Positions 26,999 to 35,516 of a stretch of 64,000 nt of DNA are shown in pieces. A model generated the notes under the pieces. That model had not been told where the DNA came from. It saw nothing but the letters and a program-made list of their open reading frames with translations, and ran no database searches. The position numbers and the translations under genes were made by a program. Origin of the DNA: Candidatus Zixiibacteriota bacterium (GTDB lineage: Bacteria > Zixibacteria > MSB-5A5 > GN15 > FEB-12). The stretch's first letter is position 1, and each line of letters starts with the position of its first letter. The stretch covers positions 310,001-374,000 of the forward strand of contig DAOSXA010000003.1 in the NCBI GenBank assembly GCA_035380245.1, given 5' to 3'.

Positions 26999-27220
26999 AT
27001 AAAAAGTCTTAATTGTCCGATTTGGCGTTATTATAGGCTATATCTGGTTTTTGTCAACACAAAAACACACGACCGGCACGGGCAAAAGGCTCTCCCGGCG
27101 CTGGTTTTCAGCTTTGTCGACCTTTGCTGTAGATGTGTTATGTAGTTGAAATACAATGTGATGTGTAAAGGTCATGATGTTTTGCTTGTCAAACAGACAA
27201 GGCGTTCGTTTTCTGTAGTT

Positions 27221-27901
27221 ATGAATTCTGACATCCAACTCAAAATCCGCATTATTGCGGCGATTTTTGGTTTGGTCGGCTTTCTGTTGGGCTTGCCACC
27301 GGTTTTTGCCGGTGAGCGTGAGCTTACGATTTTGGAGGAGCCGCTGGACCCTGATGAGGCCGACCGTGTCAGAATCTGGTTCCCGGTTGAACACAACCAG
27401 AACTGCCGCGTTACGGTTGAAATTGTAGATGATTCCGGGGTAGTTATTCGCCGGTTATTTGATGAACTCCTCCGGCGCGGCTATTACAACCTGTATTGGG
27501 ACAAACGGGATGATTCCGGTCGCGTTGCGCCGGCCGGTGAATACCTCTATCGAATCGACGATTGTGGCTCTACCAGGACCGGTAAGGTAGAGGCACGCTA
27601 CAGCTTCTGGGAGTTACACAGTTCTGTCTCAAAATCCGACTCTCTGCCGGAAAATGAGCTTATTCTCGTTACAGATACCGACAGCGCCGTCGTTTCGTTT
27701 GAAATCAGGACTCGGCGCGGCTCGGTTTTAGATCGCCCCATTGAAGACTCCCTTTTCTCTCAGGGCAGACATGCCATTTCCTGGACGCCGCCGAAACGAG
27801 GATACGGGGGCTGGTTCGAGTATCGTCTGACCGTAGGAGATTGTGTCAAAGGGGGGCGGATCCATCCTACTTATCCTCCTGATACAACCGCCAACAAATA
27901 A
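27221..27901 (+). CDS. Secreted protein with FlgD-Ig-like fold
   Basis: 226 residues from the ATG at 27221. The frame is open further upstream from a TTG at 27146. The ATG at 27221 is preferred because it places a signal peptide (IRIIAAIFGLVGFLLGLPPVFA) near the N-terminus, although no ribosome site is clear at either. Residues about 57-110 resemble the FlgD immunoglobulin-like domain: CRVTVEIVDDSGVVIRRL ... GYYNLYWDKRDDSGRVAPAGEYLYRI. A second, weaker copy may follow (VVSFEIRTRRGSVLDRP ... GRHAISWTPP). In this lineage such domains usually form the C-terminal sorting tail of secreted enzymes. Here the domain is the protein. Role unknown. Confidence 0.65.
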   Translation: MNSDIQLKIRIIAAIFGLVGFLLGLPPVFAGERELTILEEPLDPDEADRVRIWFPVEHNQNCRVTVEIVDDSGVVIRRLFDELLRRGYYNLYWDKRDDSGRVAPAGEYLYRIDDCGSTRTGKVEARYSFWELHSSVSKSDSLPENELILVTDTDSAVVSFEIRTRRGSVLDRPIEDSLFSQGRHAISWTPPKRGYGGWFEYRLTVGDCVKGGRIHPTYPPDTTANK

Positions 27902-27935
27902 CCGTTTGTGTACCCGTCCGGTTAATGTCCTCTTT

Positions 27936-27960
27936 GGAGACGCGTTTCGTGTCTCCTTGA
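27936..27960 (+). terminator. Possible terminator after the FlgD-Ig gene
   Basis: GGAGACGCG / CGTGTCTCC (one G-T wobble, three-base loop) followed by TTGATAAT. The T tract is poor, so this may be only a hairpin. Confidence 0.4.
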
Positions 27961-28091
27961 TAATGTTGAAAGATTGATCAGGTCTCATCCTAACTCGATA
28001 GTGGGGAAATTCCGATACAAGATAACGGAAGGCTTTTTGGCATGGACGCCTTGACAGGAAGAGCTTACTACTGAATCTCGAGGTGTAAATA

Positions 28092-29480
28092 ATGCCCAAT
28101 ATATTGGTGGTTGACGACAAGGATTCCATGCGCAATATGCTCACCGAGACACTGGTCGAGGAAGGGCACCGCGTTGACTCCGCCGAGAACGGCAAGAAGG
28201 CGCTCGATCTGGTACGGAACAAGTCCTACGATGTCGTAGTGACCGATCTCAAAATGCCGGAGACGGACGGTTTGCAGGTACTCGACGGCGTCAAGGCTAT
28301 CGACTCCGACATCTCGGTGATTGTCATGACCGCTTTCGGCACGGTCGAAGAAGCGGTTAAGGCGATGAAGCTCGGGGCTTATGATTTTCTTACCAAGCCG
28401 TTCGATACCGAGCATCTCTGTGTATTGGTCAATCGCGCTCTGGAGAACCGTCGTCTGATCGCCGAGAACAGTCTCCTGAGGCAGGAGTTGTTTCCCGAGG
28501 ACGGATTCACCAACATCATCGGCAAGAATCAAAAGATGGTCGAGATCTGTCAGCTCATGCAGAAGGTGGCCGCCTCGGATGCTTCCGTTCTGCTGAACGG
28601 AGAGACGGGTACCGGCAAGGAATTATTCGCACGGGCAATTCACATGCTTTCTCCGCGCAAAGAGCGCTCGTTCGTGGCGATCAACTGCGCCGCTATTCCG
28701 GGGGAGTTGCTCGAGAATGAGTTGTTCGGTTCCGAGAAGGGAGCTTTCACGGGAGCGCACGCTCGCAAGATGGGTAAGTTCGAGATTGCCGACGGCGGTT
28801 CCATTTTCCTCGATGAAATCGGCGATATGGATTTTGCCCTCCAGGCGAAATTACTGCGGGTGCTTCAGCAGAAAAATTTCGAGCGTCTGGGCGGCACCAA
28901 GACAGTCGATGTCGATGTCCGGGTAATCGCCGCGACCAACATGAATCTCCCGGACCAGATCGCGGCCAAGCGATTCCGCGAGGATCTTTATTATCGTCTC
29001 TCGGTGTTCCCGATAAATATCCCGCCGCTGCGCGAGCGCCCGGAAGATATTCCGGAACTGGCCAGTCATTTTATCGCCAAGTATTGTCGTGAAATGAGCA
29101 AACCGCTCAAGAGCCTTTCCAAAGATGCCCTCGCGCTTCTGGATAAATACCATTGGCCCGGCAATGTTCGTGAGCTGGAGAATACGATCGAGCGTGCGAT
29201 CATTCTGGCGGAAGGGAAGAAAATTACGCCGGACCATCTGGCTATCAGACTTCGCCGCACCGATGATATTCGCCTGCGTGAAGGAGCCGGGCTCAAGGAA
29301 ATAGGCGCCGCGGCTCAGGCCAAAGCGGAGCGGGGAGCGATAATGCGGGTGCTCAAAGAAACTCGCGGCAACAAACGTAAGGCCAGCCGGATTCTGAAAA
29401 TCGATTATACCACGCTGTTCGACAAGATCAAAAAATACGGGATTGATCGCGAGCTCGAAGGGGATGAGGCAGACGCTTGA
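28092..29480 (+). CDS. Sigma54-dependent response regulator, NtrC/ZraR type
   Basis: Two-component transcriptional activator. The receiver domain spans residues 1-120 with acidic pocket DD(8,9), phospho-acceptor Asp52 in VVVTDLKMPE, and the Thr/Lys switch residues in MTAFG and LTKPF. The AAA+ domain follows with Walker A GETGTGKE (about 171-178), the sigma54-contact loop GAFTGA (about 217-222), Walker B GGSIFLDEIGDMD and the Arg finger region REDLYYRLSVFPI. The C-terminal Fis-type HTH (KASRILKIDYTTLFDKIKKYG) completes it. The 462-residue length is standard. GAGGTG precedes the ATG. No histidine kinase gene is adjacent, so it is an orphan regulator in this window, and its targets are unknown. 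Confidence 0.93.
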   Translation: MPNILVVDDKDSMRNMLTETLVEEGHRVDSAENGKKALDLVRNKSYDVVVTDLKMPETDGLQVLDGVKAIDSDISVIVMTAFGTVEEAVKAMKLGAYDFLTKPFDTEHLCVLVNRALENRRLIAENSLLRQELFPEDGFTNIIGKNQKMVEICQLMQKVAASDASVLLNGETGTGKELFARAIHMLSPRKERSFVAINCAAIPGELLENELFGSEKGAFTGAHARKMGKFEIADGGSIFLDEIGDMDFALQAKLLRVLQQKNFERLGGTKTVDVDVRVIAATNMNLPDQIAAKRFREDLYYRLSVFPINIPPLRERPEDIPELASHFIAKYCREMSKPLKSLSKDALALLDKYHWPGNVRELENTIERAIILAEGKKITPDHLAIRLRRTDDIRLREGAGLKEIGAAAQAKAERGAIMRVLKETRGNKRKASRILKIDYTTLFDKIKKYGIDRELEGDEADA

Positions 29481-29502
29481 GGTAATACTGCGTGGGTAAC
29501 TT

Positions 29503-29539
29503 AGGCCGCTCATACCTCCCGGGCGGCCTTTGTTTTTTT
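29503..29539 (+). terminator. Rho-independent terminator after the response regulator
   Basis: AGGCCGC (29503-29509) pairs with GCGGCCT (29523-29529) and is followed by a T-rich tract (TTGTTTTTTT). Confidence 0.85.
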
Positions 29540-29806
29540 ACCTGTATTTTAAGCCGGATAAAGAAACCGTTCAACCAGATTGGTTCTGTCGCGGTTCGGA
29601 CGAAGGGATACTTGATGCGGAGAATCCGGAATGAGGCCGTAAAAGCGGCAAAAACCGTTTGACGAAGCCCCGCTCGGTACCGTACCTTTGACGATTATGT
29701 CCGACCTGACCTGGGTTTGACAATGAATGTTCCAATCGCGGCACGCCGCCGATATACAACCAAACACGGCAATTCCGGAGCGTGCCACGGGGAGTATGAT
29801 AATCGT

Positions 29807-30322
29807 ATGGAGTCATCGGTAATCAATCGCTCGGTTCTGATGTTGAATCAGAATTATGAACCGCTGACCGTTTGTTCGGCGCGGCGAGCGGTAGTACTGC
29901 TGTTCTCCGGTAAGGCGGAAATGATCGAAACCGCCGACGGCCTTCAGATTCATACCGTTTCCACCTCGTATCCCGTCCCATCGGTTGTTCGACTCTGGCA
30001 GTATTGTAAGGTTCCGTATAAGAAGATCATGCTGACGCGCAAGAATATCCTTACGCGGGACGGCCATCGTTGTCAGTATTGCGGGACGACGCGCGGCCCG
30101 ATGACGGTCGACCATGTGATTCCCAAAACTTTGGGCGGGGGAGATACCTGGGAGAATCTGGTATGTGCCTGTACCCGCTGTAACAATCGTAAGTCCGATC
30201 GCACACCGGAACAGGCCGACATGAAGCTGCGGCGCACGCCGACGCGACCGACGTTGATCGCTTTCCTTCAGCGCAAGGTGGCGGTGTCGGACGTTTGGAA
30301 GCCGTACCTGTTCATGCAATGA
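29807..30322 (+). CDS. HNH endonuclease family protein
   Basis: 171 residues from the ATG at 29807. The frame is open from 29717, but the conserved family start (NRSVLMLNQNYEPLTVCSARRAVVLL) begins at the later ATG, and GGGGAG lies 12 nt upstream of it. The HNH nuclease core is seen: CQYCG (first zinc pair), MTVDHVIPKTLGGGDTWENLV (His in DHV), and CTRCNNRKSDRTPEQA (second zinc pair and the catalytic N/K). This form is widespread in bacteria and its function is uncertain. No methylase or other restriction gene is adjacent. A strong terminator follows. Confidence 0.85.
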   Translation: MESSVINRSVLMLNQNYEPLTVCSARRAVVLLFSGKAEMIETADGLQIHTVSTSYPVPSVVRLWQYCKVPYKKIMLTRKNILTRDGHRCQYCGTTRGPMTVDHVIPKTLGGGDTWENLVCACTRCNNRKSDRTPEQADMKLRRTPTRPTLIAFLQRKVAVSDVWKPYLFMQ

Positions 30323-30349
30323 TTATTGTTTAATATAATGAACTAAGAA

Positions 30350-30378
30350 GAGGCTGCCCGAGGGGCAGCCTCTCTTTC
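30350..30378 (+). terminator. Rho-independent terminator after the HNH gene
   Basis: Perfect ten-base-pair stem GAGGCTGCCC / GGGCAGCCTC with a three-base loop, followed by TCTTTCGTT. It can also act on the convergent small gene at 30399. Confidence 0.8.
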
Positions 30379-30398
30379 GTTATGGGATGTCAGTTCGG

Positions 30399-30659
30399 CT
30401 AGCGGCCGCAGCAGTCTTTGGCTGTGTTGGCGCATTGAGTGAAAGGTGCCGTCATGTTGGTATTGCATGAAGGGCACTGATTATAGTTGCATCCACCGGC
30501 GCAGCCGTTGTCGCATGACGGGCATTGGCAGGGATTACAACCATTTATACAGGTAGTGTTGTCTTTGGCTTGAGGGGTATCAATCAGGGCGAACGCTCCG
30601 CCCGCCATAACCATGACCAACAACATTGCAGCAATCACAACGAATCTATTGCTCAACAT
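30399..30659 (-). CDS. Small cysteine-rich secreted protein
   Basis: 86 residues, signal peptide MLSNRFVVIAAMLLVMVMAGGAFA, and a strong AAAGGAG ribosome site. The mature chain of about 62 residues contains 12 cysteines, arranged as CINGCNPCQCPSC and CNYNQCPSC and a final CC. The repeated CPSC pairs are rubredoxin- or metallothionein-like in spacing, suggesting secreted metal binding or a disulfide-rich structure. I do not recognise a family. It is transcribed in the same direction as the cysteine-rich gene at 30742, 82 bp away, so the two may be one unit. Confidence 0.75.
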   Translation of the reverse strand: MLSNRFVVIAAMLLVMVMAGGAFALIDTPQAKDNTTCINGCNPCQCPSCDNGCAGGCNYNQCPSCNTNMTAPFTQCANTAKDCCGR

Positions 30660-30741
30660 CTTAAATCTCCTTTTTAGAGTGAGCGGTTCTTATTTAAGTT
30701 GATCGATCTGGGCCACGCGAGTTCATGGCCGTCGCGGAAGA

Positions 30742-31200
30742 TCAACACCTGAGAACCGTTGTCTCCACCGATGGATGCACGCTGCCGGGGAGTGATCGGC
30801 CGGGGGCCTTGTGAGTTGCTATAGGAGATTCTATCCGGACCGGTTGAACAATCCCGTTCACCGGAATTTTATGGTTATTTCCCTGACCAGTGTGGATGAT
30901 GGCTGAAAAATGGTCGGATTGCGGACGGCAATGGCAGGGATGACCGGCGCCGCACTTGGAAATCGATAAGCTGAGGTCGCTGTCGGATGAACACCGCTCG
31001 CAGGAGTATTCGGTCTCCGGGGAAAGGCGTTCTTTATCGCAACAGCTAAATTGACATGCCTGGGGTTCGGTTGTGGGGCAACCGGTATCAGCGATACCGG
31101 CATGGCAGATAGTCCCCGGCATAAGGAGACACAGGCTGCATTTGCCCATTGAAGCCCAGAGAATCACTAACGGCAATATACCTGATATGAATCGTCTCAT
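30742..31200 (-). CDS. Cysteine-rich secreted or membrane-bound protein
   Basis: 152 residues. The N-terminal 25 residues are hydrophobic (FISGILPLVILWASMG followed by KCSLC) and act as a signal peptide or anchor. About 13 cysteines are present, including CPTTEPQACQFSCCDKE, YSCERCSS and HPCHCRPQSDHFSA. The C-terminal about 50 residues lack cysteine until the last residue. Similar cysteine-rich proteins of other bacteria often lie near metal-efflux genes, but none is present here. GAGGTG precedes the ATG. Divergent from trpS. Function unknown. Confidence 0.65.
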   Translation of the reverse strand: MRRFISGILPLVILWASMGKCSLCLLMPGTICHAGIADTGCPTTEPQACQFSCCDKERLSPETEYSCERCSSDSDLSLSISKCGAGHPCHCRPQSDHFSAIIHTGQGNNHKIPVNGIVQPVRIESPIATHKAPGRSLPGSVHPSVETTVLRC

Positions 31201-31270
31201 TTCACCTCAGAATAATTACGCATCTTATATGCGCGTTATTTGGCAAACGTTTCGATTAACAAAGTTTTAT

Positions 31271-31299
31271 TTGATTTTAATACTCGCTTGCGCTACTAT
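31271..31299 (+). promoter_or_regulatory. Candidate promoter of the trpS operon
   Basis: TTGATT (31271-31276), 17 nt, TACTAT (31294-31299), 29 nt before the trpS ATG, which itself is preceded by GGAGTGG. Confidence 0.5.
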
Positions 31300-31328
31300 C
31301 GACCCGTTATGATTGGAGTGGTGCATCT

Positions 31329-32366
31329 ATGAAGGACGAAAAGACTAAGACCGGTGCGGAGAAACAGGATTCTCCGCCTAAGAAAAAACAGACTATCCTC
31401 AGCGGTATGCAACCTACCGGGGCGCTTCATATCGGCAATCTCGAGGGAGCGCTTCGCAATTGGGTCCGCTTGCAGGAAGACTACTGGATGTATCTTTGCA
31501 TCGTTGACCTGCATGCTCTGACGGCCGAATGGAAAGACCCTAAGGACATGAAAGACAAGGTCTTCAGGATGGCGGTCATGTTTCTTTCAGCCGGTCTCGA
31601 TCCGGAAAACTGCGCTATATTCGTCCAGTCCGAAGTACCTGAGCATGCCGAGTTACACCTGCTCTTTTCCATGATGATAACCGTCCCGACTTTGACCCGC
31701 CTGCCTACCTATCAGGAGAAAAAGAGCTATCTGGATTCGTACGGCTTCTTAGGCTACCCGGTGCTGCAGGCCGCCGATATCTGTCTTTACAACGCCGATA
31801 AGGTGCCGGTCGGGAAGGACCAGGAGAAGCATGTCTGGCTGGCCAACGACTTAGCCAAGCGGTTTAACGCCACTTATAAGAAGGTGTTCCGGGAACCGGA
31901 GGCGTTGTTTACGGACATTCCGATGATCTTGGGTTCGGACAATCGCAAGATGTCCAAGTCTTACGATAATCATATACCTTTGGAATTTACCGAGAAGCAG
32001 ACTGAAAAGCGGCTGCGATCGTTTTATACCGATCCCAAAAAGGTTCATCAGGGGGATCCCGGGCACCCGCAAGGTTGCCCGATCTTTCTCCTGCACCGTA
32101 TCTATACCGAAAACGCCGACAAGCAGATTGCGCCGCCCTGTAAGACCGGCGAGCTTGGTTGTGTCGACTGTAAAATGATACTGGCGAAAAACCTTAACGC
32201 CAGTCTGGCCCCGATTCGAGAGCGCCAGGATGAGTTGCTCAAGAATCCTGATTATGTCTGGGATGTGCTCGCAACCGGTCGTGACCGCGCCCGCGCCCGC
32301 GCCGGCAATGTTATGGAGAAGGTCCGTACGGCGATGAAAATGAATTACCGAGGCAAGAAGAAATGA
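31329..32366 (+). CDS. trpS: Tryptophanyl-tRNA synthetase
   Basis: Class I aminoacyl-tRNA synthetase charging tRNA-Trp. The N-terminal LSGMQPTGALHIGNLEGALRNW contains the HIGH-like motif (HIGN), and KMSKSYDN supplies the KMSKS loop. The Rossmann core (CIVDLHALTAEW, YPVLQAADICLYNADKVPVGKDQEKHVWLANDLA) is complete. At 345 residues it is near the usual 330. An atypical run of Lys/Thr precedes the domain. The last 4 bases (ATGA) overlap the scpA start, so trpS, scpA, scpB and the pseudouridine synthase form a cluster seen in other bacteria. Confidence 0.95.
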   Translation: MKDEKTKTGAEKQDSPPKKKQTILSGMQPTGALHIGNLEGALRNWVRLQEDYWMYLCIVDLHALTAEWKDPKDMKDKVFRMAVMFLSAGLDPENCAIFVQSEVPEHAELHLLFSMMITVPTLTRLPTYQEKKSYLDSYGFLGYPVLQAADICLYNADKVPVGKDQEKHVWLANDLAKRFNATYKKVFREPEALFTDIPMILGSDNRKMSKSYDNHIPLEFTEKQTEKRLRSFYTDPKKVHQGDPGHPQGCPIFLLHRIYTENADKQIAPPCKTGELGCVDCKMILAKNLNASLAPIRERQDELLKNPDYVWDVLATGRDRARARAGNVMEKVRTAMKMNYRGKKK

Positions 32367-33163
32367 TGAATGTCGTAATAGATCCCGACAAGAACGACTA
32401 TCGGGTCGATCTGGCCGTATTCCATGGTCCGCTGGACCTGCTGCTGTACCTTATTAAGAAGGAAGAGGTGGACATTTACGACATTCCGATTGCCCGCATT
32501 ACGCGACAATACCTGCGCTATATCGAGTTGATGACCTCACTCAATCTCGAAGTGGCCGGGGAGTTTATCTTGATGGCTGCGACCTTGATCCGGATCAAGA
32601 CGCGGTTGCTCCTGCCGCGCGACGAGAACGACACGGAGGAACCGGATCTCCGCGATGAGCTGATCATGGCTCTGGTCGAATATCGCAAGTTCAAGGAAGC
32701 GGGTGAGATTCTTCGCGAGAAGGCGCTTATCGAGGAACAGAACTACGTGCCGCCGTCGCCGGTTGGCACTGTTGAAAACTATATCGACGAAATACCCGAT
32801 GTGCAGCTTTGGGATTTAATCTCGGCCTTTAACGATGCCCTTAAAGCCCGCCGCGACGAACTGGTGCACGAGGTTGTACCGGAGGATGTGTCGGTCGAGG
32901 AGCGCATGACGGTGATTCTCAAATCATTACGAAGCGCCGAGTATGCCACGTTCCTGCAGCTTTTCGCGGATGTTCCGCGGCGTATCGTAGCGGTGGTAAC
33001 CTTCATTGCTCTGCTCGAACTAGCTCGCAATCGGCGTATCACTATCATGCAGTCAATGCCTTTCGCGCAGATGCGGGTTTACCGGGGGGAGCGTTTCGAT
33101 GCCCCGCGCGACGGCGCCGATCTGATCGATATCGACAACCCCCAGGAAGTTACGGTTGGCTAA
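32363..33163 (+). CDS. scpA: Segregation and condensation protein A
   Basis: Kleisin subunit of the SMC-ScpAB condensin. The N-terminal domain is typical: YRVDLAVFHGPLDLLLYLIKKEEVDIYDIPIARITRQYL. The middle LEVAGEFILMAATLIRIKTRLLLPR and the C-terminal winged helix (RRIVAVVTFIALLELARNRRITIMQ) are both present. The start overlaps the trpS stop (ATGA), with a second ATG following at 32366. smc is not in the window. Confidence 0.95.
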   Translation: MMNVVIDPDKNDYRVDLAVFHGPLDLLLYLIKKEEVDIYDIPIARITRQYLRYIELMTSLNLEVAGEFILMAATLIRIKTRLLLPRDENDTEEPDLRDELIMALVEYRKFKEAGEILREKALIEEQNYVPPSPVGTVENYIDEIPDVQLWDLISAFNDALKARRDELVHEVVPEDVSVEERMTVILKSLRSAEYATFLQLFADVPRRIVAVVTFIALLELARNRRITIMQSMPFAQMRVYRGERFDAPRDGADLIDIDNPQEVTVG

Positions 33164-33166
33164 CAG

Positions 33167-34000
33167 ATGGAACAGATAACCCAACATTCTATTATAGAAG
33201 CTCTCATTCTTTCATCACCGGAGCCGCTGCCCGGACGTAAAATTGCCGATGTCGTCGAGGAACTCACTCCGGCTCGAGTCGGTCAGGCTGTGGCCGAATT
33301 GAACCAGCGTTATATGGAGATTGGCTCTTCGTTCCGTATCCGGCAATTGGCGGGCGGCTTTCAGTTCTATGTGGTGCCGGAGTTCGCCGGTTACGTACAG
33401 GAGTTATTTACGCGTCGGCGCAAGATGCGCCTGACAAGAGCCTCGCTCGAAACGCTCGCAATCGTGGCCTATCGCCAGCCGGTTACCAAGACCGATGTCG
33501 AGCATGTACGTGGAGTCGCTTCGGATGGAGTCATTCACAATCTTCTCGAAAGAAATCTGATTGCCATTCGCGGTCGTGCCGAGACAGTGGGCAAGCCGCT
33601 GCAATACGGCACTACCGACGAGTTTCTGAAATTTTTCGGTCTGGCCGGATTGCACGATCTTCCGCGTATGTCCGAAATCGAGGAGCTGATTAAAGCGGAA
33701 GGACCTCAGGATCAGACCGAGTTTGATTTTTCCGAAGAAAACGGGGAAGATGTCACGGCTCAGAAGCTCAATGTCGCCGATGGCACTTACGACCCGGCCA
33801 GCCGTGAAGATGACGAAGAAGGACCGGTATCACCGCACGACCGGCCCGACGAGAGCACCGTTGCTGACGGAGAGGTAGACGCTGCGGACGACGAGCGGGA
33901 ACCGGAACTGGTTGGGTCGGTATCCGGTGAAACAACGGCCGAAGAAAAGTCCTCGGACGGAATCGTGGTTGATATGGACACCACGCGAACGGACAATTAA
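33167..34000 (+). CDS. scpB: Segregation and condensation protein B with long acidic tail
   Basis: Partner of ScpA in the condensin complex. Residues 1-185 carry the two winged-helix domains (SIIEALILSSPEPLPGRKIADVV, ETLAIVAYRQPVTKTDVEHVRGVASDGVIHNLLERNLI, and PLQYGTTDEFLKFFGL). The last about 90 residues are highly acidic and low in hydrophobics (for example EDDEEGPVSPHDRPDE), probably disordered, and longer than in most ScpB proteins. It starts three bases after the scpA stop and is followed by the pseudouridine synthase gene. Confidence 0.93.
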   Translation: MEQITQHSIIEALILSSPEPLPGRKIADVVEELTPARVGQAVAELNQRYMEIGSSFRIRQLAGGFQFYVVPEFAGYVQELFTRRRKMRLTRASLETLAIVAYRQPVTKTDVEHVRGVASDGVIHNLLERNLIAIRGRAETVGKPLQYGTTDEFLKFFGLAGLHDLPRMSEIEELIKAEGPQDQTEFDFSEENGEDVTAQKLNVADGTYDPASREDDEEGPVSPHDRPDESTVADGEVDAADDEREPELVGSVSGETTAEEKSSDGIVVDMDTTRTDN

Positions 34001-34071
34001 CCTCAGCCGTCCCCCATCGCTCTTATCCTGACAGCTTGAATGGACAACTTTATCGACGTAAGGGGTCAGTT

Positions 34072-34818
34072 TTGACCTCCGCAGATACCGGCAAAATCAG
34101 AATCAACAAATTCTTATCAATGTGCGGCGTTACCTCACGACGCGGTGCTGAGAAATTGATCGACGAAGGCAAGGTTAGTCTTAACGGTCATAAGATCGAT
34201 ATCCCGGGACAGATGATCGATCCTGAAAACGATATGATCAAAGTCGATGGAGTGGTGGTAACGCCGGCCGATGAAAAGGTCTATATCCTGCTTAACAAAC
34301 CGGCCCAGGTCATGACCACACTCCACGATCCGTTCAAACGACGCACGATTGCCGACCTGCTGACGCGTCTGAAACTGCGCGTCTATCCGGTCGGTCGTCT
34401 CGACTATGATACTACCGGGGTGTTGCTGCTTACCAACGACGGAGAACTGGCGTATCGTTTGACTCATCCGAAATATCAGGTCCCGCGTCTTTATGAAGCG
34501 CGGGTGTCCGGGAAATTCGGTCGTGAAGCAGCCGTTCGCATCGCCGACGGTATATCTCTGGAGGACGGCGCTATCGGCAAAGCGCAGGTGGTCAAGATCG
34601 AAGTGGGTAAAAAATCCAGCAAGGTGCGGCTATTGCTTACCGAAGGACGCAAGAGAGAGGTGAAGCAACTCTGCAAAGCGGTCGGATATCCCGTGTTGGA
34701 GTTGAAAAGACTGGAGTTTGCCGGATTTACCATTGGCGCACTCAAGCCCGGGAAATGGCGCCGACTCAAACAGGATGAAGTTGTCTACCTGAAAAAACTG
34801 GTAGGAATTACCGTTTAA
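34072..34818 (+). CDS. Pseudouridine synthase, RluB/RsuA family
   Basis: Isomerises a uridine in rRNA. The S4 RNA-binding domain (INKFLSMCGVTSRRGAEKLIDEGKVSLNG) opens the protein, followed by the catalytic core with the family motif GRLDYDTTGVLLLTNDG, whose first Asp is catalytic. A TTG at 34072 is preferred as the start because AAGGGG at 34060-34065 is correctly spaced; the frame is also open from a TTG at 34036. No ATG is available. The position behind scpB is typical for rluB. Between RluB, RluE and RluF I cannot choose by sequence alone, so no symbol is given. Confidence 0.9.
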   Translation: MTSADTGKIRINKFLSMCGVTSRRGAEKLIDEGKVSLNGHKIDIPGQMIDPENDMIKVDGVVVTPADEKVYILLNKPAQVMTTLHDPFKRRTIADLLTRLKLRVYPVGRLDYDTTGVLLLTNDGELAYRLTHPKYQVPRLYEARVSGKFGREAAVRIADGISLEDGAIGKAQVVKIEVGKKSSKVRLLLTEGRKREVKQLCKAVGYPVLELKRLEFAGFTIGALKPGKWRRLKQDEVVYLKKLVGITV

Positions 34819-34832
34819 TTCCGAGAGATAAG

Positions 34833-34864
34833 AAAAAAGGCAGCTGCCCGGCTGCCTTTTTTTT
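34833..34864. terminator. Bidirectional rho-independent terminator
   Basis: GGCAGC (34839-34844) and GCTGCC (34851-34856) form a stem flanked by AAAAAA on the left and a run of T on the right. It can end both the pseudouridine synthase gene and the convergent diiron gene. Confidence 0.9.
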
Positions 34865-34879
34865 ATGTGTCCGGATGGA

Positions 34880-35374
34880 TTACAGAGAATCGAGATTGTT
34901 CCATTCGGCGTCATCGAGATAACTCCGGGGTTGATCCAGGAATTGAATGACGTGCTCGATCATCTGCCAGTGTTTGTGCTCTTCATCGGCAATGCGATTG
35001 AAGATATGCTTTTGTTTTTCGTCGCCGGCCTCGTTACCCTTTCGGCGATAGAACGCCTCTGATTTTTTCTCGATATCACGAGCCTTGTCCCAAACTGTGC
35101 GGACATCGTCACTGAAGGAAAAATCCTTATTCTGAGCCTTGAGAGTCTGGAAAACGTTCCTGACCGAATCAACAATTTTGGTCGCTTTGGCTTCTTCGTA
35201 TTCGACCGACCGTCCTTCCTTCATCGCCTTGAAGATATTGTAGTGTTTCTGCTCGTCGGCGGCCAGGTCGAGCAGGATAGTCTTCAGCCCGGGAATGTCG
35301 GCTTTGGCGGCGTGTTCTTCGTACATGGCCTTGCCGTCCAATTCCATCTGCATGGCAAACTCAAAAGCGTCCAT
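34880..35374 (-). CDS. Rubrerythrin-like (ferritin-family) diiron protein
   Basis: 164 residues, all helical. Two E-x(n)-EExH-type helical pairs supply the diiron ligands: ELDGKAMYEEHA and AADEQKHYNIF in the first half, and EKKSEAFYRRKG and IADEEHKHWQMIEHV in the second. The C-terminal rubredoxin domain of classical rubrerythrin is absent, so electrons must come from elsewhere. Probable role in peroxide or iron handling in a low-oxygen cytoplasm. TTAGGAGACAAC precedes the ATG. It is monocistronic. Confidence 0.85.
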   Translation of the reverse strand: MDAFEFAMQMELDGKAMYEEHAAKADIPGLKTILLDLAADEQKHYNIFKAMKEGRSVEYEEAKATKIVDSVRNVFQTLKAQNKDFSFSDDVRTVWDKARDIEKKSEAFYRRKGNEAGDEKQKHIFNRIADEEHKHWQMIEHVIQFLDQPRSYLDDAEWNNLDSL

Positions 35375-35516
35375 GTTGTCTCCTAATTCGAATCGATGTT
35401 AGTCCCTTTTTTATATCCAGTCGTTGAGTAATTTCAAATCAGCGGCTGAATCAACCGCTTTTTATATTGGCTGGACGACATTAAGGCGGGCGATATCGAA
35501 AACTTGCTAAACGGTC

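Larger units (their letters stand above)
26576..27220. other. 645-bp divergent intergenic region with structured elements
   Basis: No convincing gene. It contains a GC-rich inverted repeat at 26785-26807 and a long perfect hairpin at 26940-26984 with alternative pairing (both listed separately). A 63-codon plus-strand frame at 26648-26839 lacks a ribosome site and is rejected. The first half could hold the promoter of the minus-strand gene starting at 26575. Confidence 0.4.
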
